Shown here piece by piece: positions 7,896 to 16,566 of a DNA stretch of 30,818 nucleotides; the first letter of the stretch is position 1, and every line of letters starts with the position of its first letter. A program made the position numbers and the translations under genes. A model generated the notes under the pieces. It made no database searches. It was not told where the DNA came from and saw only the letters and a list, made by a program, of their open reading frames with translations. Where the stretch lies: positions 1 through 30,818 of the forward strand of contig NZ_CAJJIC010000017.1 of NCBI RefSeq assembly GCF_905187505.1, written 5' to 3'. Source of the stretch: an uncultured Mailhella sp. Its GTDB lineage: Bacteria; Desulfobacterota; Desulfovibrionia; Desulfovibrionales; Desulfovibrionaceae.

Positions 7896-9320
7896 TTAGT
7901 AGCGATACATGTCGTTCTTGAAGGGACCGTCCACGGAAACGCCGATGTAGTCGGCCTGCTTCTGAGTGAGCTTGGAGAGTCTGGCGCCGAGGCGGGCGAG
8001 ATGCAGTCTTGCCACTTCCTCATCGAGCTTCTTGGGCAGGGTGTAGACGCGGGCCTCGCGCTTGTTCGCCGCAAGGTCCATCTGGGCGAGCACCTGGTTG
8101 GTGAAGGAGTTGGACATGACGAAGCTCGCATGGCCCGTGGCGCAGCCGAGGTTCACGAGGCGGCCTTCGGCAAGCACGATGATGGAGCGGCCGGAAGGCA
8201 GGAACCACTTGTCCACCTGAGGCTTGATTTCCATCTTGCGGCATTCGGGATTGGATTCCAGCCAGGACATCTGAATCTCGCTGTCGAAGTGACCGATGTT
8301 GCACACGATGGCTTCGTCCTTCATGCCCATCATGTGTTCGCCGGTGATGACGTCGCAGTTGCCGGTGCAGGTGACGTAGATGTCGCCGTAGGGGAGGGCG
8401 TCTTCCATGGTGACCACCTGATAGCCTTCCATGGCGGCCTGAAGCGCGCAGATGGGATCGATTTCCGTGACGAGCACGCGCGCACCGAAGCCGCGCATGG
8501 AGGCGGCGCAGCCCTTGCCCACGTCGCCGTAGCCGCAGACGACCACGACCTTGCCGGCCACCATGATGTCGGTGGCGCGCTTGATGCCGTCGGCCAGCGA
8601 CTCGCGGCAGCCGTAGAGGTTGTCGAACTTGGACTTGGTGACGGAGTCGTTCACGTTGATGGCCGGGAAGAGAAGCTTTCCTTCCTTTTCCATCTGATAG
8701 AGGCGATGCACGCCGGTGGTGGTTTCCTCGGACACGCCGCGGACGGCGGCAGCCACGCGGTGCCAGCGGTAGGGATCGTTCGTAAGGGAAAGAGCGAGGC
8801 GCTCCATGATGATGCCTTCTTCCTTGCAGGAAGGCTCGCGGTTCAGCACGGAGGGATCGTTTTCGGCTTCAACGCCCTTGTGGATGAGCAGCGTGGCGTC
8901 GCCGCCGTCGTCCACGATGAGGTCGGGGCCGGAGCCGTCGGGCCAGGTGAGGGCCATTTCCGTGCACCACCAGTAGTCTTCCAGCGACTCGCCCTTCCAG
9001 GCGAAGACCTTGGCCATGCCCTGTTCGGCAATGGCAGCGGCGGCGTGATCCTGCGTGGAAAAGATGTTGCAGGAGGCCCAGCGGATGTCCGCGCCGAGCT
9101 CGTAGAGGGTGCGGATGAGCATGGCCGTCTGAATGGTCATGTGCAGAGAGCCGCTGATCTTCATGCCCTTCAAGGGCTTCTTGTCGCCGTAACGGTGCAT
9201 GAGCTCCATGAGACCGGGCATTTCGCGCTCGGAAAGCTGAATTTCCTTTTTGCCGAAGTCGGCAAGAGAGATGTCGGCGACTTTGTAGTCGAGGGACAGA
9301 TCGAGATTCTTGGCGGACAT
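7896..9320 (-). CDS. ahcY: Adenosylhomocysteinase (S-adenosylhomocysteine hydrolase)
   Basis: Splits S-adenosylhomocysteine, the inhibitory by-product of methyl transfer, into adenosine and homocysteine, with tightly bound NAD. It has 474 residues, normal for the bacterial form. The NAD-binding GYGDVG is at 263-268. Other family blocks are the substrate-site segment SGSLHMTIQTAMLI, STQDHAAAAIA, and the C-terminal NDMYRY, whose Lys/Tyr region reaches into the neighbouring subunit. The start at 9320 has GGAG 5 bases upstream. It begins 29 bases after the stop of a SahR-type regulator gene, so the two form an operon. This fits the known SahR control of the SAM cycle in Desulfovibrionales. No SAH riboswitch is needed, and there is no room for one in the short leader. 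Confidence 0.97.
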   Translation of the reverse strand: MSAKNLDLSLDYKVADISLADFGKKEIQLSEREMPGLMELMHRYGDKKPLKGMKISGSLHMTIQTAMLIRTLYELGADIRWASCNIFSTQDHAAAAIAEQGMAKVFAWKGESLEDYWWCTEMALTWPDGSGPDLIVDDGGDATLLIHKGVEAENDPSVLNREPSCKEEGIIMERLALSLTNDPYRWHRVAAAVRGVSEETTTGVHRLYQMEKEGKLLFPAINVNDSVTKSKFDNLYGCRESLADGIKRATDIMVAGKVVVVCGYGDVGKGCAASMRGFGARVLVTEIDPICALQAAMEGYQVVTMEDALPYGDIYVTCTGNCDVITGEHMMGMKDEAIVCNIGHFDSEIQMSWLESNPECRKMEIKPQVDKWFLPSGRSIIVLAEGRLVNLGCATGHASFVMSNSFTNQVLAQMDLAANKREARVYTLPKKLDEEVARLHLARLGARLSKLTQKQADYIGVSVDGPFKNDMYRY

Positions 9321-9349
9321 GATTGCTCCAGATAAAGGTTGAAAAAGGG

Positions 9350-10291
9350 TCACAGCCCGGCTGACGACGCGTTCGTGTTCTTGCGGGCCAGAATGAGATG
9401 CAGTGCCAGGTCCTTCTTTACCGGCTGACGACGGTAGTCCACGATGGTGAGCCCCGTTCTGGTCAGGGCGGAAGAGAGCTCGTCGAGGGTGAAGCCGAGC
9501 CAGCGGTCTCCGTACATGGTGCGCATGGATTCCTGGCTGTGCTGATCGAAATCCGTGACCAGCACCAGACCGCCGGGATGCAGAACCCGGGCGATTTCTC
9601 CCAGCGAGGTGGAAGGACGGGAAAGATGATGCAGCACGAGGTTGATGCAGATGAAATCCGCCTCTCCGTCGCGCAGGGGAAGGTAGTCGAGTTCTCCTAT
9701 GCGCAGGGAAATGCCGTTCATGTTGTCGCCGAAGCGGCGGCGGGCCAGCTCCAGCATGCGCGGGGAATCATCCACGCCTATGAGCTCGCGGCAGGCGCCG
9801 CGCAGATGCTCCAGCACCTCGCCCGTGCCGCAGCCGAGATCGGCGGCCACGCCGCAGTTTTCCGGCACGGCGTGCAGAATCACGTCGGGCAGGGAAAAGT
9901 CGCCGAGAATTTCCCGGTTCATCTCGTCCCAGTCGTCGGCTATCTCATTGAAGAACTGCCGGGTCTTGAGCGCCCTCTCCTCAATGATGCGGGATGCCAT
10001 GTCGAGGTCTGCGCGACAGGCTTCGTCGTCCTGCGCGAACGAGACGACGCTGCTCAGAAAATCATGCCCCGGTCCCTCCGTTTCGGCGGAATAGAAGACC
10101 CACAAGCCGTCCCTCCGCGAATGCAGCAGACCCGCTTCCGTGAGAATCTTGAGATGCCGCGATATGCGCGACTGTCCCATGTTGAGAAGCGAAACCAGCT
10201 CGTTGACGGACAGCTCATAGTGGAAAAGAACCAGCGCCAGACGCAGGCGCGTTTCGTCCGAAAGGGCTTTGAGATACCGAAGAGCTTTCAT
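9350..10291 (-). CDS. ArsR-family regulator fused to SAM-dependent methyltransferase (SahR-like)
   Basis: A 313-residue two-domain protein. Residues 1-90 are an ArsR-type winged helix (LKALSDETRLRLALVL, then the recognition helix in NMGQSRISRHLKILTEAGL). Residues about 125-260 form a class I methyltransferase domain with motif I (AADLGCGTGEVLEHL) and the post-I acidic loop GVDDSPRMLELAR. This architecture, next to ahcY, matches SahR, the S-adenosylhomocysteine-sensing repressor described in Proteobacteria including Desulfovibrionales. Inferred role: the methyltransferase fold binds SAH and controls DNA binding at its own promoter. Catalysis cannot be excluded. The ATG at 10291 starts the conserved MKALRYLKALSDE; its ribosome site is weak (AGAAAG), and an in-frame ATG at 10318 is less likely. 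Confidence 0.87.
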   Translation of the reverse strand: MKALRYLKALSDETRLRLALVLFHYELSVNELVSLLNMGQSRISRHLKILTEAGLLHSRRDGLWVFYSAETEGPGHDFLSSVVSFAQDDEACRADLDMASRIIEERALKTRQFFNEIADDWDEMNREILGDFSLPDVILHAVPENCGVAADLGCGTGEVLEHLRGACRELIGVDDSPRMLELARRRFGDNMNGISLRIGELDYLPLRDGEADFICINLVLHHLSRPSTSLGEIARVLHPGGLVLVTDFDQHSQESMRTMYGDRWLGFTLDELSSALTRTGLTIVDYRRQPVKKDLALHLILARKNTNASSAGL

Positions 10292-10311
10292 AACTTTCTG
10301 AAATATAACAA

Positions 10312-10331
10312 ATATCAAGTTTTGTCGATGT
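10312..10331. promoter_or_regulatory. Candidate SahR operator (imperfect inverted repeat)
   Basis: ATATCAAG (10312-10319), TTTT, GTCGATGT (10324-10331) forms an imperfect dyad with five of eight positions symmetric. It lies around the expected transcription start, immediately downstream of the -10 box of the regulator-ahcY operon. A bound repressor there would block initiation. It is proposed by position and symmetry only. Confidence 0.35.
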
Positions 10332-10360
10332 AATATATCCGTTTATCCTCATATAGTCAA
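10332..10360 (-). promoter_or_regulatory. Sigma-70 promoter of the sahR-like/ahcY operon
   Basis: On the minus strand, TTGACT (10355-10360), a 17-base spacer, then TATATT (10332-10337). Transcription would start near 10325, giving a leader of about 35 bases before the regulator ATG. Confidence 0.85.
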
Positions 10361-10361
10361 G

Positions 10362-10722
10362 AATCGTTGGAGGCCAAGGGAAAGCGGCATTGAGGATTTC
10401 AAGAGCGAAAGAAGCGCGAAGGCTCGGGAGCGTGAAGAAGCGGCTTCCGTTCGTCTTTCGTCGGACAGGCGTCTATTGTGCAGATGCGCCCCGTAGGATG
10501 GGCAGCGCGTGAGGCTTTTCCCGGGCGGAGAAAGGCGCGCGGAGGGGAGAATGATGATCGGCTCTTGGGCTTTGACGGCGCAGGCCGGGGCCGCTTTGCT
10601 GGGAGGCGTGCCTGTCCGCTTCGCTCGAGCTGCGTCAAAGTTGTCCGAAGGCGGGAGAGGACGCAGGGAACGGCGCTTCTTCAAGAGAAGGTCGCCTTCT
10701 TCTGCGTGACGACCGCGCTTTG
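10362..10722. other. Gene-free stretch between hypF and the sahR-like gene
   Basis: About 360 bases lie downstream of hypF with no credible gene; open frames here are short, Arg/Ser/Pro-rich and lack ribosome sites. The only structure I see is an inverted repeat: CTTTGACG (10570-10577) plus CAG pairs with CTG plus CGTCAAAG (10633-10640), and 55 bases separate the 8-mers. No clear T-tailed hypF terminator was found. Confidence 0.5.
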
Positions 10723-13185
10723 TCAGGCGCCGAGGAACCAGTCGCCCCAGAGAGCCTGACCGAGGGCGATGCCGCCGTCGCCGGAAGGGATGCATGAGGG
10801 GAGGAGGGGCGTGAGGCCGAGAGCGCGGAGCTCGACGGGCAGTTCCGCAAGAAGCGTGCGGTTGTTGAACACGCCGCCGCAGAGAACGACGGTGGTGACG
10901 CCGCAGGCGTCCGCCGCCATGCGCGCCCAGCGGGCAAGGCCTGAGGCAAGGCCGCGGTGGAAGCGTCTCGCGAGGATGGCGGGTTCTTTTCTGTCCCGTG
11001 CCGCCTCGGCGAAAAGCGTCGTCACGTCGGCTTCCAGCAGTCCGTCCCTTTCCCGGACAGGAAGATGGTAGGTTCCCTGTTCGCTTTTGTCCTGCGCCTC
11101 TTCCAGACGAATGGCGGCCTGTCCTTCATAGGTGATGTCGAAGCACAGACCGGCAAGCGCGGAAACGGCGTCGAAAAGACGTCCGCAGCTCGATGTCTTC
11201 GGGCAGCGGATGTCCCGCCGGAGCATTTCATCCACCATGGGAGCAAGCTTTTCCCTTTCCGGAGAGCCGGGAATCCAGGGGCGTGCGGCCTCGGGCAGGT
11301 CGGCCCTGCGCCACAGGGCCTGCGCCGTGCGCCAGGGCGAGCGTATGGCGGATTCTCCTCCCGGCAGCTCGAAGGGGGAAAATCGTCCGAGACGCTGCCA
11401 GGAGCCGGGCTGAACGAGCAGAAGTTCTCCGCCCCATATGGTGTCGTCGTCACCGAGACCCGAGCCGTCCAGCGCAAGCCCGAGCACGGGGGCGGCAAGG
11501 CGTCGCTCCGCCATGACGGCGCACACGTGCGCGACATGGTGCTGAAGCATGAGCTCCTGAAGGCCGCGTTGCCCGGCAAAGTCGTCGGCGAGGCGGCTGG
11601 AAAGATAGTCGGGGTGCAGGTCGCGCACCACGAGAGAGGGTTCCACCTCCAGAAGCCCGAGCAGGTGACGCAGCGTTTCCTCAAAGAACGCAAGATTCTC
11701 CGGGCGGCTTACGTCGCCTTCGTGCTGGCTCAGAAAGGCTTCGCTGCCGCGCGTGAGGCAGAAGGTGTGCTTGAGCTCCGCCCCTGCGGCGAACACCGAG
11801 TCTCCCGGGGAAAGAAAGGGGCGATCGGGCAGAAGCACGGGCTCGGGCACGAAGCCGCGCGCGCGGCGAACCATGAGCGCCGGAGCGGCCGGTTCGGAGG
11901 AAGCTTCGTCCCCGGCGGGGAAGACTACGGAATCGTCCACGCGTACGAGAATGTCCCGGTCGTGAAAAAGAAAGAGGTCGGCCATGTCGGAAAGACGCGT
12001 CTTCGCTTCCCTGTTGCCGAGACAGATGGGGGCGCCGTGCGGGTTTCCCGACGTCATGACCAGGACGGGCAGCGCATCTTCCCGGCGTCCGCCCGCCCAC
12101 TCCGGGTGAAAAAGCAGATGATGGAGCGGCGTTGACGGCAGCATGAGGCCTATGCTCGCGGTATCCGGGGCGAGCAGCGGGGAAAGGAGGGAAACGTTTC
12201 CCGCAGGCTTCGTTCTGCGGGGGCAGATGACGATGGGCCGTCTCGGCGAGAGAAGCTTTTCCTCCGCATCCCTGCTTACGACGGCAAAGCTCCGTGCATG
12301 ATCGATGTCCGCGGTCATGACGGCAAGGGCCTTGTGCGGACGCGCCTTGCGACGACGAAGTTCCGCCACGGCGTTCTCGTTGCGGGCGTCGCACACGAGA
12401 TGGAAGCCTCCGAGTCCGCGCACGGCCGCGATGCGTCCCCTGCGCAGCGCGGCAAGAAGCACGAGAACGGCGGCGTTGCCCATGACGGCATCCTCCGGCA
12501 GGCCGTAGCGCCTTCTGCGCGCTTCATGCATGGCCCCCCTTCTGTCGTTCAGCGTCGCCCGAAGATGAGGGGCATCGGCCAGCGCTTCGGCGAGAGCGTC
12601 TTGTTTTCCTTCCAGCCAGAGCACGGGTCCGCAGTCGGGGCAGGCGTTGGGCTGAGCGTGAAAGCGTCTGTTCTCGGGATCGTGATATTCCTTTTCGCAG
12701 GGGGGGCACAGGGGAAAGCAGGCCATGCTCGTCACCGGCCTGTCGTAGGGGATGGAACGCGTGATGGTGTAGCGCGGCCCGCAGTTCGTGCAGTTGGTGA
12801 AGGCGTAGCCGAAGCGTCGGTTGCCGGGGTCGGCCATGTCGGCCAGACAGGCGTCGCAGGGGGCCATGTCGGGGCTCACGAGCACGCTGTGTCCGTGATG
12901 GTCTCCGCCGTGACTGGCGTGAATGACGAAGTCTTTCTCGGTATTGAGGGGGGCGGCATCGCGCCTTTCCAGCGAGGCGATGCGGGCCAGCGGAGGAACG
13001 CGGTCCGGAAAGGAGGCGAAGAGTGCAAGAGCTTCTTCTTCGCCCTGAACCTCTATGCGTACGCCCTCGGGCGTGTTCCCCACGCAGCCGGTGAGTCCCA
13101 GCCTTGCGGCTTCCCTGTAAATAAAGGGTCTGAAGCCCACGCCCTGAACCTGTCCGGTCACGATGTAGATATGCCTTGCCGTCAT
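10723..13185 (-). CDS. hypF: Carbamoyltransferase HypF (NiFe hydrogenase maturation)
   Basis: Makes the carbamoyl group that becomes the CN ligands of the NiFe hydrogenase active site, passing it to HypE. It has 820 residues, close to the usual ~750. Domains in order: acylphosphatase (1-90, GQVQGVGFRPF with catalytic Arg19 and Asn37); paired zinc fingers (Cys110/113, 132/135, 160/163, 182/185, all present); a YrdC-like domain from about residue 200 to 390; and a Kae1-like carbamoyltransferase domain (HHVAHVCAVMAE, LALDGSGLGDDDTIWGGELL, VLCGGVFNN). The start at 13185 has GGAGG 5 bases upstream; an in-frame ATG four codons earlier is less well placed. No hypC, D, E or hydrogenase gene is in this window, so it stands alone here. 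Confidence 0.96.
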   Translation of the reverse strand: MTARHIYIVTGQVQGVGFRPFIYREAARLGLTGCVGNTPEGVRIEVQGEEEALALFASFPDRVPPLARIASLERRDAAPLNTEKDFVIHASHGGDHHGHSVLVSPDMAPCDACLADMADPGNRRFGYAFTNCTNCGPRYTITRSIPYDRPVTSMACFPLCPPCEKEYHDPENRRFHAQPNACPDCGPVLWLEGKQDALAEALADAPHLRATLNDRRGAMHEARRRRYGLPEDAVMGNAAVLVLLAALRRGRIAAVRGLGGFHLVCDARNENAVAELRRRKARPHKALAVMTADIDHARSFAVVSRDAEEKLLSPRRPIVICPRRTKPAGNVSLLSPLLAPDTASIGLMLPSTPLHHLLFHPEWAGGRREDALPVLVMTSGNPHGAPICLGNREAKTRLSDMADLFLFHDRDILVRVDDSVVFPAGDEASSEPAAPALMVRRARGFVPEPVLLPDRPFLSPGDSVFAAGAELKHTFCLTRGSEAFLSQHEGDVSRPENLAFFEETLRHLLGLLEVEPSLVVRDLHPDYLSSRLADDFAGQRGLQELMLQHHVAHVCAVMAERRLAAPVLGLALDGSGLGDDDTIWGGELLLVQPGSWQRLGRFSPFELPGGESAIRSPWRTAQALWRRADLPEAARPWIPGSPEREKLAPMVDEMLRRDIRCPKTSSCGRLFDAVSALAGLCFDITYEGQAAIRLEEAQDKSEQGTYHLPVRERDGLLEADVTTLFAEAARDRKEPAILARRFHRGLASGLARWARMAADACGVTTVVLCGGVFNNRTLLAELPVELRALGLTPLLPSCIPSGDGGIALGQALWGDWFLGA

Positions 13186-13270
13186 GTCTTCCTCCACGTG
13201 CGACTATAGCCGCCAAGTTCCCCGAAGGAAAGCGTCGCCCTTTCCCACGGGGACAGGAGTGCATTTCTCC

Positions 13271-13299
13271 TTGAGAAAGCCCGCGTGATGCCATAAGAT
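13271..13299 (+). promoter_or_regulatory. Candidate sigma-70 promoter for the acyl-CoA synthetase
   Basis: TTGAGA (13271-13276), a 17-base spacer, TAAGAT (13294-13299). It would give an unusually long leader of about 170 bases before the ATG at 13475. The -10 match is moderate. Confidence 0.45.
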
Positions 13300-13474
13300 A
13301 ACCGCCTCGGATGCTGCCGAGAGAGGTTTCTTCGCCGCACCTTCCTGTGGATAGGCGAAAACGGCAGCTCCCGCCGGGGAACCTCCCTGTCGAGGTCTGC
13401 TCCCATGACGCGGCCCTTCCGGCTTTCGGCCGATGGCCCCGGCTTTTCCGCGCACTGATGTAAAGGAACGGAAT

Positions 13475-15124
13475 ATGTCAGAATTTAAGTTGCAGGAACG
13501 CACCCTCGGCCAGATGCTTGACGAAACCGTAGGGCGTTTTCCTGATCGTGAGGCCCTTGTTTATGTGGGACACGATTACCGGCAGACCTGGAGCGAGTTT
13601 GCCGACACTGTGGACAGGCTGGGACGAGGCCTGATGGCGCTGGGCGTGCAGCCCGGAGAAAAAATTGCCCTGTGGGCCACCAACGTGCCCAACTGGGTGA
13701 CGCTCATGTTTGCCGCCGCCCGCATAGGAGCCACGCTTCTTGCGGTGAACACCAACTATCGCGACAGCGAGCTTGAATATCTCATCCGCCAGTCGGAATG
13801 CGAAAATTTCTTCTGCATCGACGGCTTTCTCGACTACGACTACGTCTCGGCGCTCTATCGCGTCATCCCCAATCTGAAGGACCAGCACGAGGGCGAGCTT
13901 CACTGCGAGAAGTTCCCCCACCTTCGTCGCGTCATGAGTCTCAAGGACATTCCTCATCCCGGAGTGCTGCCCATTTCCGCCATTCTGGATCGTGCTGGAG
14001 ACGTGTACGAAGCCGAATACGAGGCGCGCAAGGCCATGGTAGGGCCTTATGACGTGGTCAACATGCAGTATACCTCGGGCACCACGGGTTTTCCCAAGGG
14101 CGTCATGCTCACCCATGTGGGCATAGGCAACAACGGCTTCAGCGTGGGCGAACGTGAACGGCTTACGGAAGAGGACCGCGTCATCATTCCGCTGCCGCTC
14201 TTTCACTGTCTCGGATGCGTGGTCGGCGTTCTGGCCTGCGTGAGTCACGGCGCGACCATGGTCATTACGGAAACCTTCTCGCCTGAGCGCGTCATGGCCG
14301 CCATACAGGATGAAAGATGCACCGGCGTGTACGGCGTGCCTTCCACCTACATTTCCATGCTGGGACATCGTCGTTTCAGTCAGTACGATTTTTCGAGCCT
14401 GCGTTTCGGACTCATGTCCGGTTCCGTGTGCCCTGAGCCGCTTATCCGGCAGGTCATGGAGGCCATGGGACTTGAGGCCATCGTCATTCCCTACGGGCTG
14501 ACCGAGTGTTCTCCGGTCATCACCATGACCGGCATAGAAGAGAGCGACGAGCATCGCTGCCGCTCCGTGGGCAGCGTGCTGGAAGGCGTGGAGGTGAAGC
14601 TGCGCGATCCGGTGACCCATGAGACCGTTTCCTGCGGCGTGCAGGGTGAAATCTGCTGTCGCGGCTACAACGTGATGAAGGGATACTTCAACATGCCCGA
14701 AGCCACGGCGGAAACCATAGACTCCGAAGGCTGGCTGCACACCGGCGATCTCGGCGTCATGGATGCCGAGGGCTACCTGCGCATCACCGGACGCATCAAG
14801 GACATGATAGTTCGCGGCGGTGAAAATATTTATCCGCGTGAAATAGAAGAATTTCTGCTTGAGATGGATTCCGTGCGCGACGTGCAGGTGCTCGGCATTC
14901 CCTCCCGCCGCTACGGCGAGGACGTGGCGGCCTTCCTCATCCCCCGCGAGGGAAGGTCGGTGAAGCCGGAGGACGTGCGCGACTTTTGCCGCGGCCGCGT
15001 GGCCTGGCACAAGATTCCGCGTTACGTCGCCGTGGTGGACGACTTCCCCAAGACGGCCAACGGCAAGGTGCAGAAGTTCAAGCTGCGCGAAATGGCGGCG
15101 GAGCTGTTCCCCAATGTCAAGTAG
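13475..15124 (+). CDS. Fatty-acyl-CoA synthetase (AMP-forming, FadD-like)
   Basis: Activates a carboxylic (probably fatty) acid to its CoA thioester through an acyl-adenylate. It has 549 residues. The ATP/AMP signature YTSGTTGFPKG is at 199-209. Other family motifs are YGLTECSPVI (adenine/acyl pocket), GWLHTGDLG (ribose-binding Asp), the hinge GRIKDMIVRGGENIYPREIE, and the C-terminal PKTANGKVQKFKLRE with catalytic Lys531. It is a complete ANL-superfamily enzyme of the medium/long-chain type; the exact acid cannot be read from sequence. The start at 13475 has AAGGA upstream. Its 3' end overlaps the RlmM-like gene by 11 bases, so the two are co-transcribed although their functions seem unrelated. 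Confidence 0.9.
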   Translation: MSEFKLQERTLGQMLDETVGRFPDREALVYVGHDYRQTWSEFADTVDRLGRGLMALGVQPGEKIALWATNVPNWVTLMFAAARIGATLLAVNTNYRDSELEYLIRQSECENFFCIDGFLDYDYVSALYRVIPNLKDQHEGELHCEKFPHLRRVMSLKDIPHPGVLPISAILDRAGDVYEAEYEARKAMVGPYDVVNMQYTSGTTGFPKGVMLTHVGIGNNGFSVGERERLTEEDRVIIPLPLFHCLGCVVGVLACVSHGATMVITETFSPERVMAAIQDERCTGVYGVPSTYISMLGHRRFSQYDFSSLRFGLMSGSVCPEPLIRQVMEAMGLEAIVIPYGLTECSPVITMTGIEESDEHRCRSVGSVLEGVEVKLRDPVTHETVSCGVQGEICCRGYNVMKGYFNMPEATAETIDSEGWLHTGDLGVMDAEGYLRITGRIKDMIVRGGENIYPREIEEFLLEMDSVRDVQVLGIPSRRYGEDVAAFLIPREGRSVKPEDVRDFCRGRVAWHKIPRYVAVVDDFPKTANGKVQKFKLREMAAELFPNVK

Positions 15125-16046
15125 GCCGCTCATCGTTTATCTTGCGGCGCGGGGCTTTGAATCGGACCTCGTGGACGAGCTGAAGATTCACGGCGTGCGC
15201 GTGCTCGAGGTGAAGGAACGGCTTGTTCTGGCCGAAGGTCTGTTCCGTTCCGCGTGGGCGCAGAACATCTGGCTTGAGCCTTTTTTTCAGCCCGTCACGT
15301 CCGTGGGAAACGCGGTGCGCACGCTCAAGTCCATTCAGAGAAACTGGAAGCTCCATGCCGTGGACTTTCATCGTCGAGCCGCGCTCATCGAGCAGCAGCT
15401 TCCGCCGGTGAAGGCGAGGCCGCTTCGCTTCGGCGAGAGCGTTCCCTCGTCGCCGCTCGGATCGTGGACGCTGTGGGATCACGATACCCTGCTCGTGTCC
15501 GCCGCGTGCTCTTCCGCCTTCCCTGACGGTGAGGTTCGTTTCGAGGAGGACAAGGTCAATCCGCCGAGCCGTGCCTATCTCAAACTGTGGGAAACCTTCA
15601 CGCTGATCGGTCGCGGCCCCCGTCCCGGAGAGCTCTGCCTCGATCTCGGCTCCGCGCCCGGAGGCTGGACATGGGTCATTGCGGGCATGGGCGCGCGGGT
15701 GTTCAGCATAGACAAGTCGCCCATCGACCCGAAGGTGGCGGCCATGCCCGGCGTCGATCACTGCCTGGGCAGCGGTTTCGGGCTGGAGCCGCAGACGGCG
15801 GGAAGAGTGGACTGGCTTTTTTCGGACATGGCCTGCTATCCAGCCCGCCTTCTCGGCGCCGTGCAGGAATGGCTGAAGGCCGATGCCGCGGAGAACTTCG
15901 TGTGCACGCTCAAGCTGCAGGGCCGCACGGACCATGATGTCGTGCAGGCCTTCCGGGAAATTCCGGGGTCATGCGTCATGCATCTTTCGTGCAACAAGCA
16001 TGAACTGACATGGGTGAACCTCGGGGAATGGCGAAAAAGAGGCTGA
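15114..16046 (+). CDS. RlmM-like 23S rRNA 2'-O-ribose methyltransferase
   Basis: SAM-dependent methyltransferase of the FtsJ/RlmM family; E. coli RlmM methylates C2498 of 23S rRNA. The catalytic K-D-K-E tetrad is intact: Lys157 (PPSRAYLKLWE), Asp238 (WLFSDMA), Lys267 (VCTLKLQG) and Glu297 (NKHELTWV). The SAM-binding motif is DLGSAPGGWTW (177-187). At 310 residues it is shorter than E. coli RlmM (366), mainly in the N-terminal THUMP-like region. The ATG at 15114 lies within the end of the acyl-CoA synthetase gene in another frame. The family is clear; the exact target nucleotide is inferred. No good T-tailed terminator was seen after it. Confidence 0.85.
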   Translation: MSSRPLIVYLAARGFESDLVDELKIHGVRVLEVKERLVLAEGLFRSAWAQNIWLEPFFQPVTSVGNAVRTLKSIQRNWKLHAVDFHRRAALIEQQLPPVKARPLRFGESVPSSPLGSWTLWDHDTLLVSAACSSAFPDGEVRFEEDKVNPPSRAYLKLWETFTLIGRGPRPGELCLDLGSAPGGWTWVIAGMGARVFSIDKSPIDPKVAAMPGVDHCLGSGFGLEPQTAGRVDWLFSDMACYPARLLGAVQEWLKADAAENFVCTLKLQGRTDHDVVQAFREIPGSCVMHLSCNKHELTWVNLGEWRKRG

Positions 16047-16156
16047 ATGGGGGCAAAGCTTGCGGCGCTTGCGTTTTCGGCGTTTCGCCAAAAGTTCCCC
16101 AAAAAAGTTCTCAAAGGCTTTTTCATAAAAATTTTCTCTGGTTAGCTGAGCTGAGC

Positions 16157-16185
16157 TTGACATACGGGGATTCTCATTCTACTGA
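16157..16185 (+). promoter_or_regulatory. Sigma-70 promoter of the HU gene
   Basis: A consensus TTGACA (16157-16162), 17 bases, then TACTGA (16180-16185). AT-rich sequence upstream (16110-16140) could act as an UP element. The -10 box is weak but the spacing is ideal. Confidence 0.6.
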
Positions 16186-16232
16186 AAAGTGACTCAGTGA
16201 AAGAGTCAAAAAATTTTTGGGAGAGTGAAACC

Positions 16233-16508
16233 ATGACGAAAGCTGAACTGGTCGAGAAGATCTACGCCAAAAGCGGACTTGAGACGAAAGTAAAATCGGA
16301 GGCAGCTCTTGACGCTGTGATTTCTGCCATCTCTGAATGTCTTGCTTCTGGCGATTCCATCACCCTGATGGGCTTTGGCAGCTTCAAGGTTGTCAAGCGT
16401 GCGCCTCGTACCGGCCGTAACCCTCGCACCAACGAGAAGATTGAAATCCCCGCCTGCTCCGTTGTGAAGTTCCTTCCCGGCAAGGCTCTTAAGGATGCTA
16501 TCAAGTAA
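16233..16508 (+). CDS. HU-family DNA-binding protein
   Basis: A 91-residue histone-like protein that bends and compacts DNA as a dimer. The N-terminus MTKAELVEKIYAKSGL, the core GFGSFKVVKRAPRTGRNPRT and the DNA-binding beta-arm (NEKIEIPA, with the conserved Pro) are typical of HU. The arm Pro and the FKVV(K/R)R segment do not separate HU-alpha from HU-beta. The start at 16233 was chosen over an in-frame ATG 36 bases upstream because it begins at the conserved MTK and has GGGAGAG about 8 bases before it. It is a single-gene unit with its own promoter and a very strong terminator. Confidence 0.95.
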   Translation: MTKAELVEKIYAKSGLETKVKSEAALDAVISAISECLASGDSITLMGFGSFKVVKRAPRTGRNPRTNEKIEIPACSVVKFLPGKALKDAIK

Positions 16509-16531
16509 CAGCGCGCAAGGCGTCTGTGAAA

Positions 16532-16566
16532 CAGGCCGCCCGCATTTTGCGGGCGGCCTGTTTTTT
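16532..16566 (+). terminator. Strong intrinsic terminator of the HU gene
   Basis: A perfect 13-bp GC-rich stem (16532-16544 with 16548-16560), a TTT loop and six T (16561-16566), 24 bases after the stop codon. Confidence 0.95.

Noticed and set aside
9321..9349. SAH riboswitch before ahcY
   Set aside because: Only 29 bases separate ahcY from the preceding gene and the operon leader is about 35 bases, too short for one.
13186..13474. Possible 4.5S or other known structured RNA between hypF and the acyl-CoA synthetase
   Set aside because: The SRP RNA tip motif and known riboswitch cores are not visible; only a moderate promoter match was retained.
13478..15133. Minus-strand frame of 551 residues opposite the acyl-CoA synthetase
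   Set aside because: His/Gly/Val-rich shadow of a verified gene with no recognisable domain.
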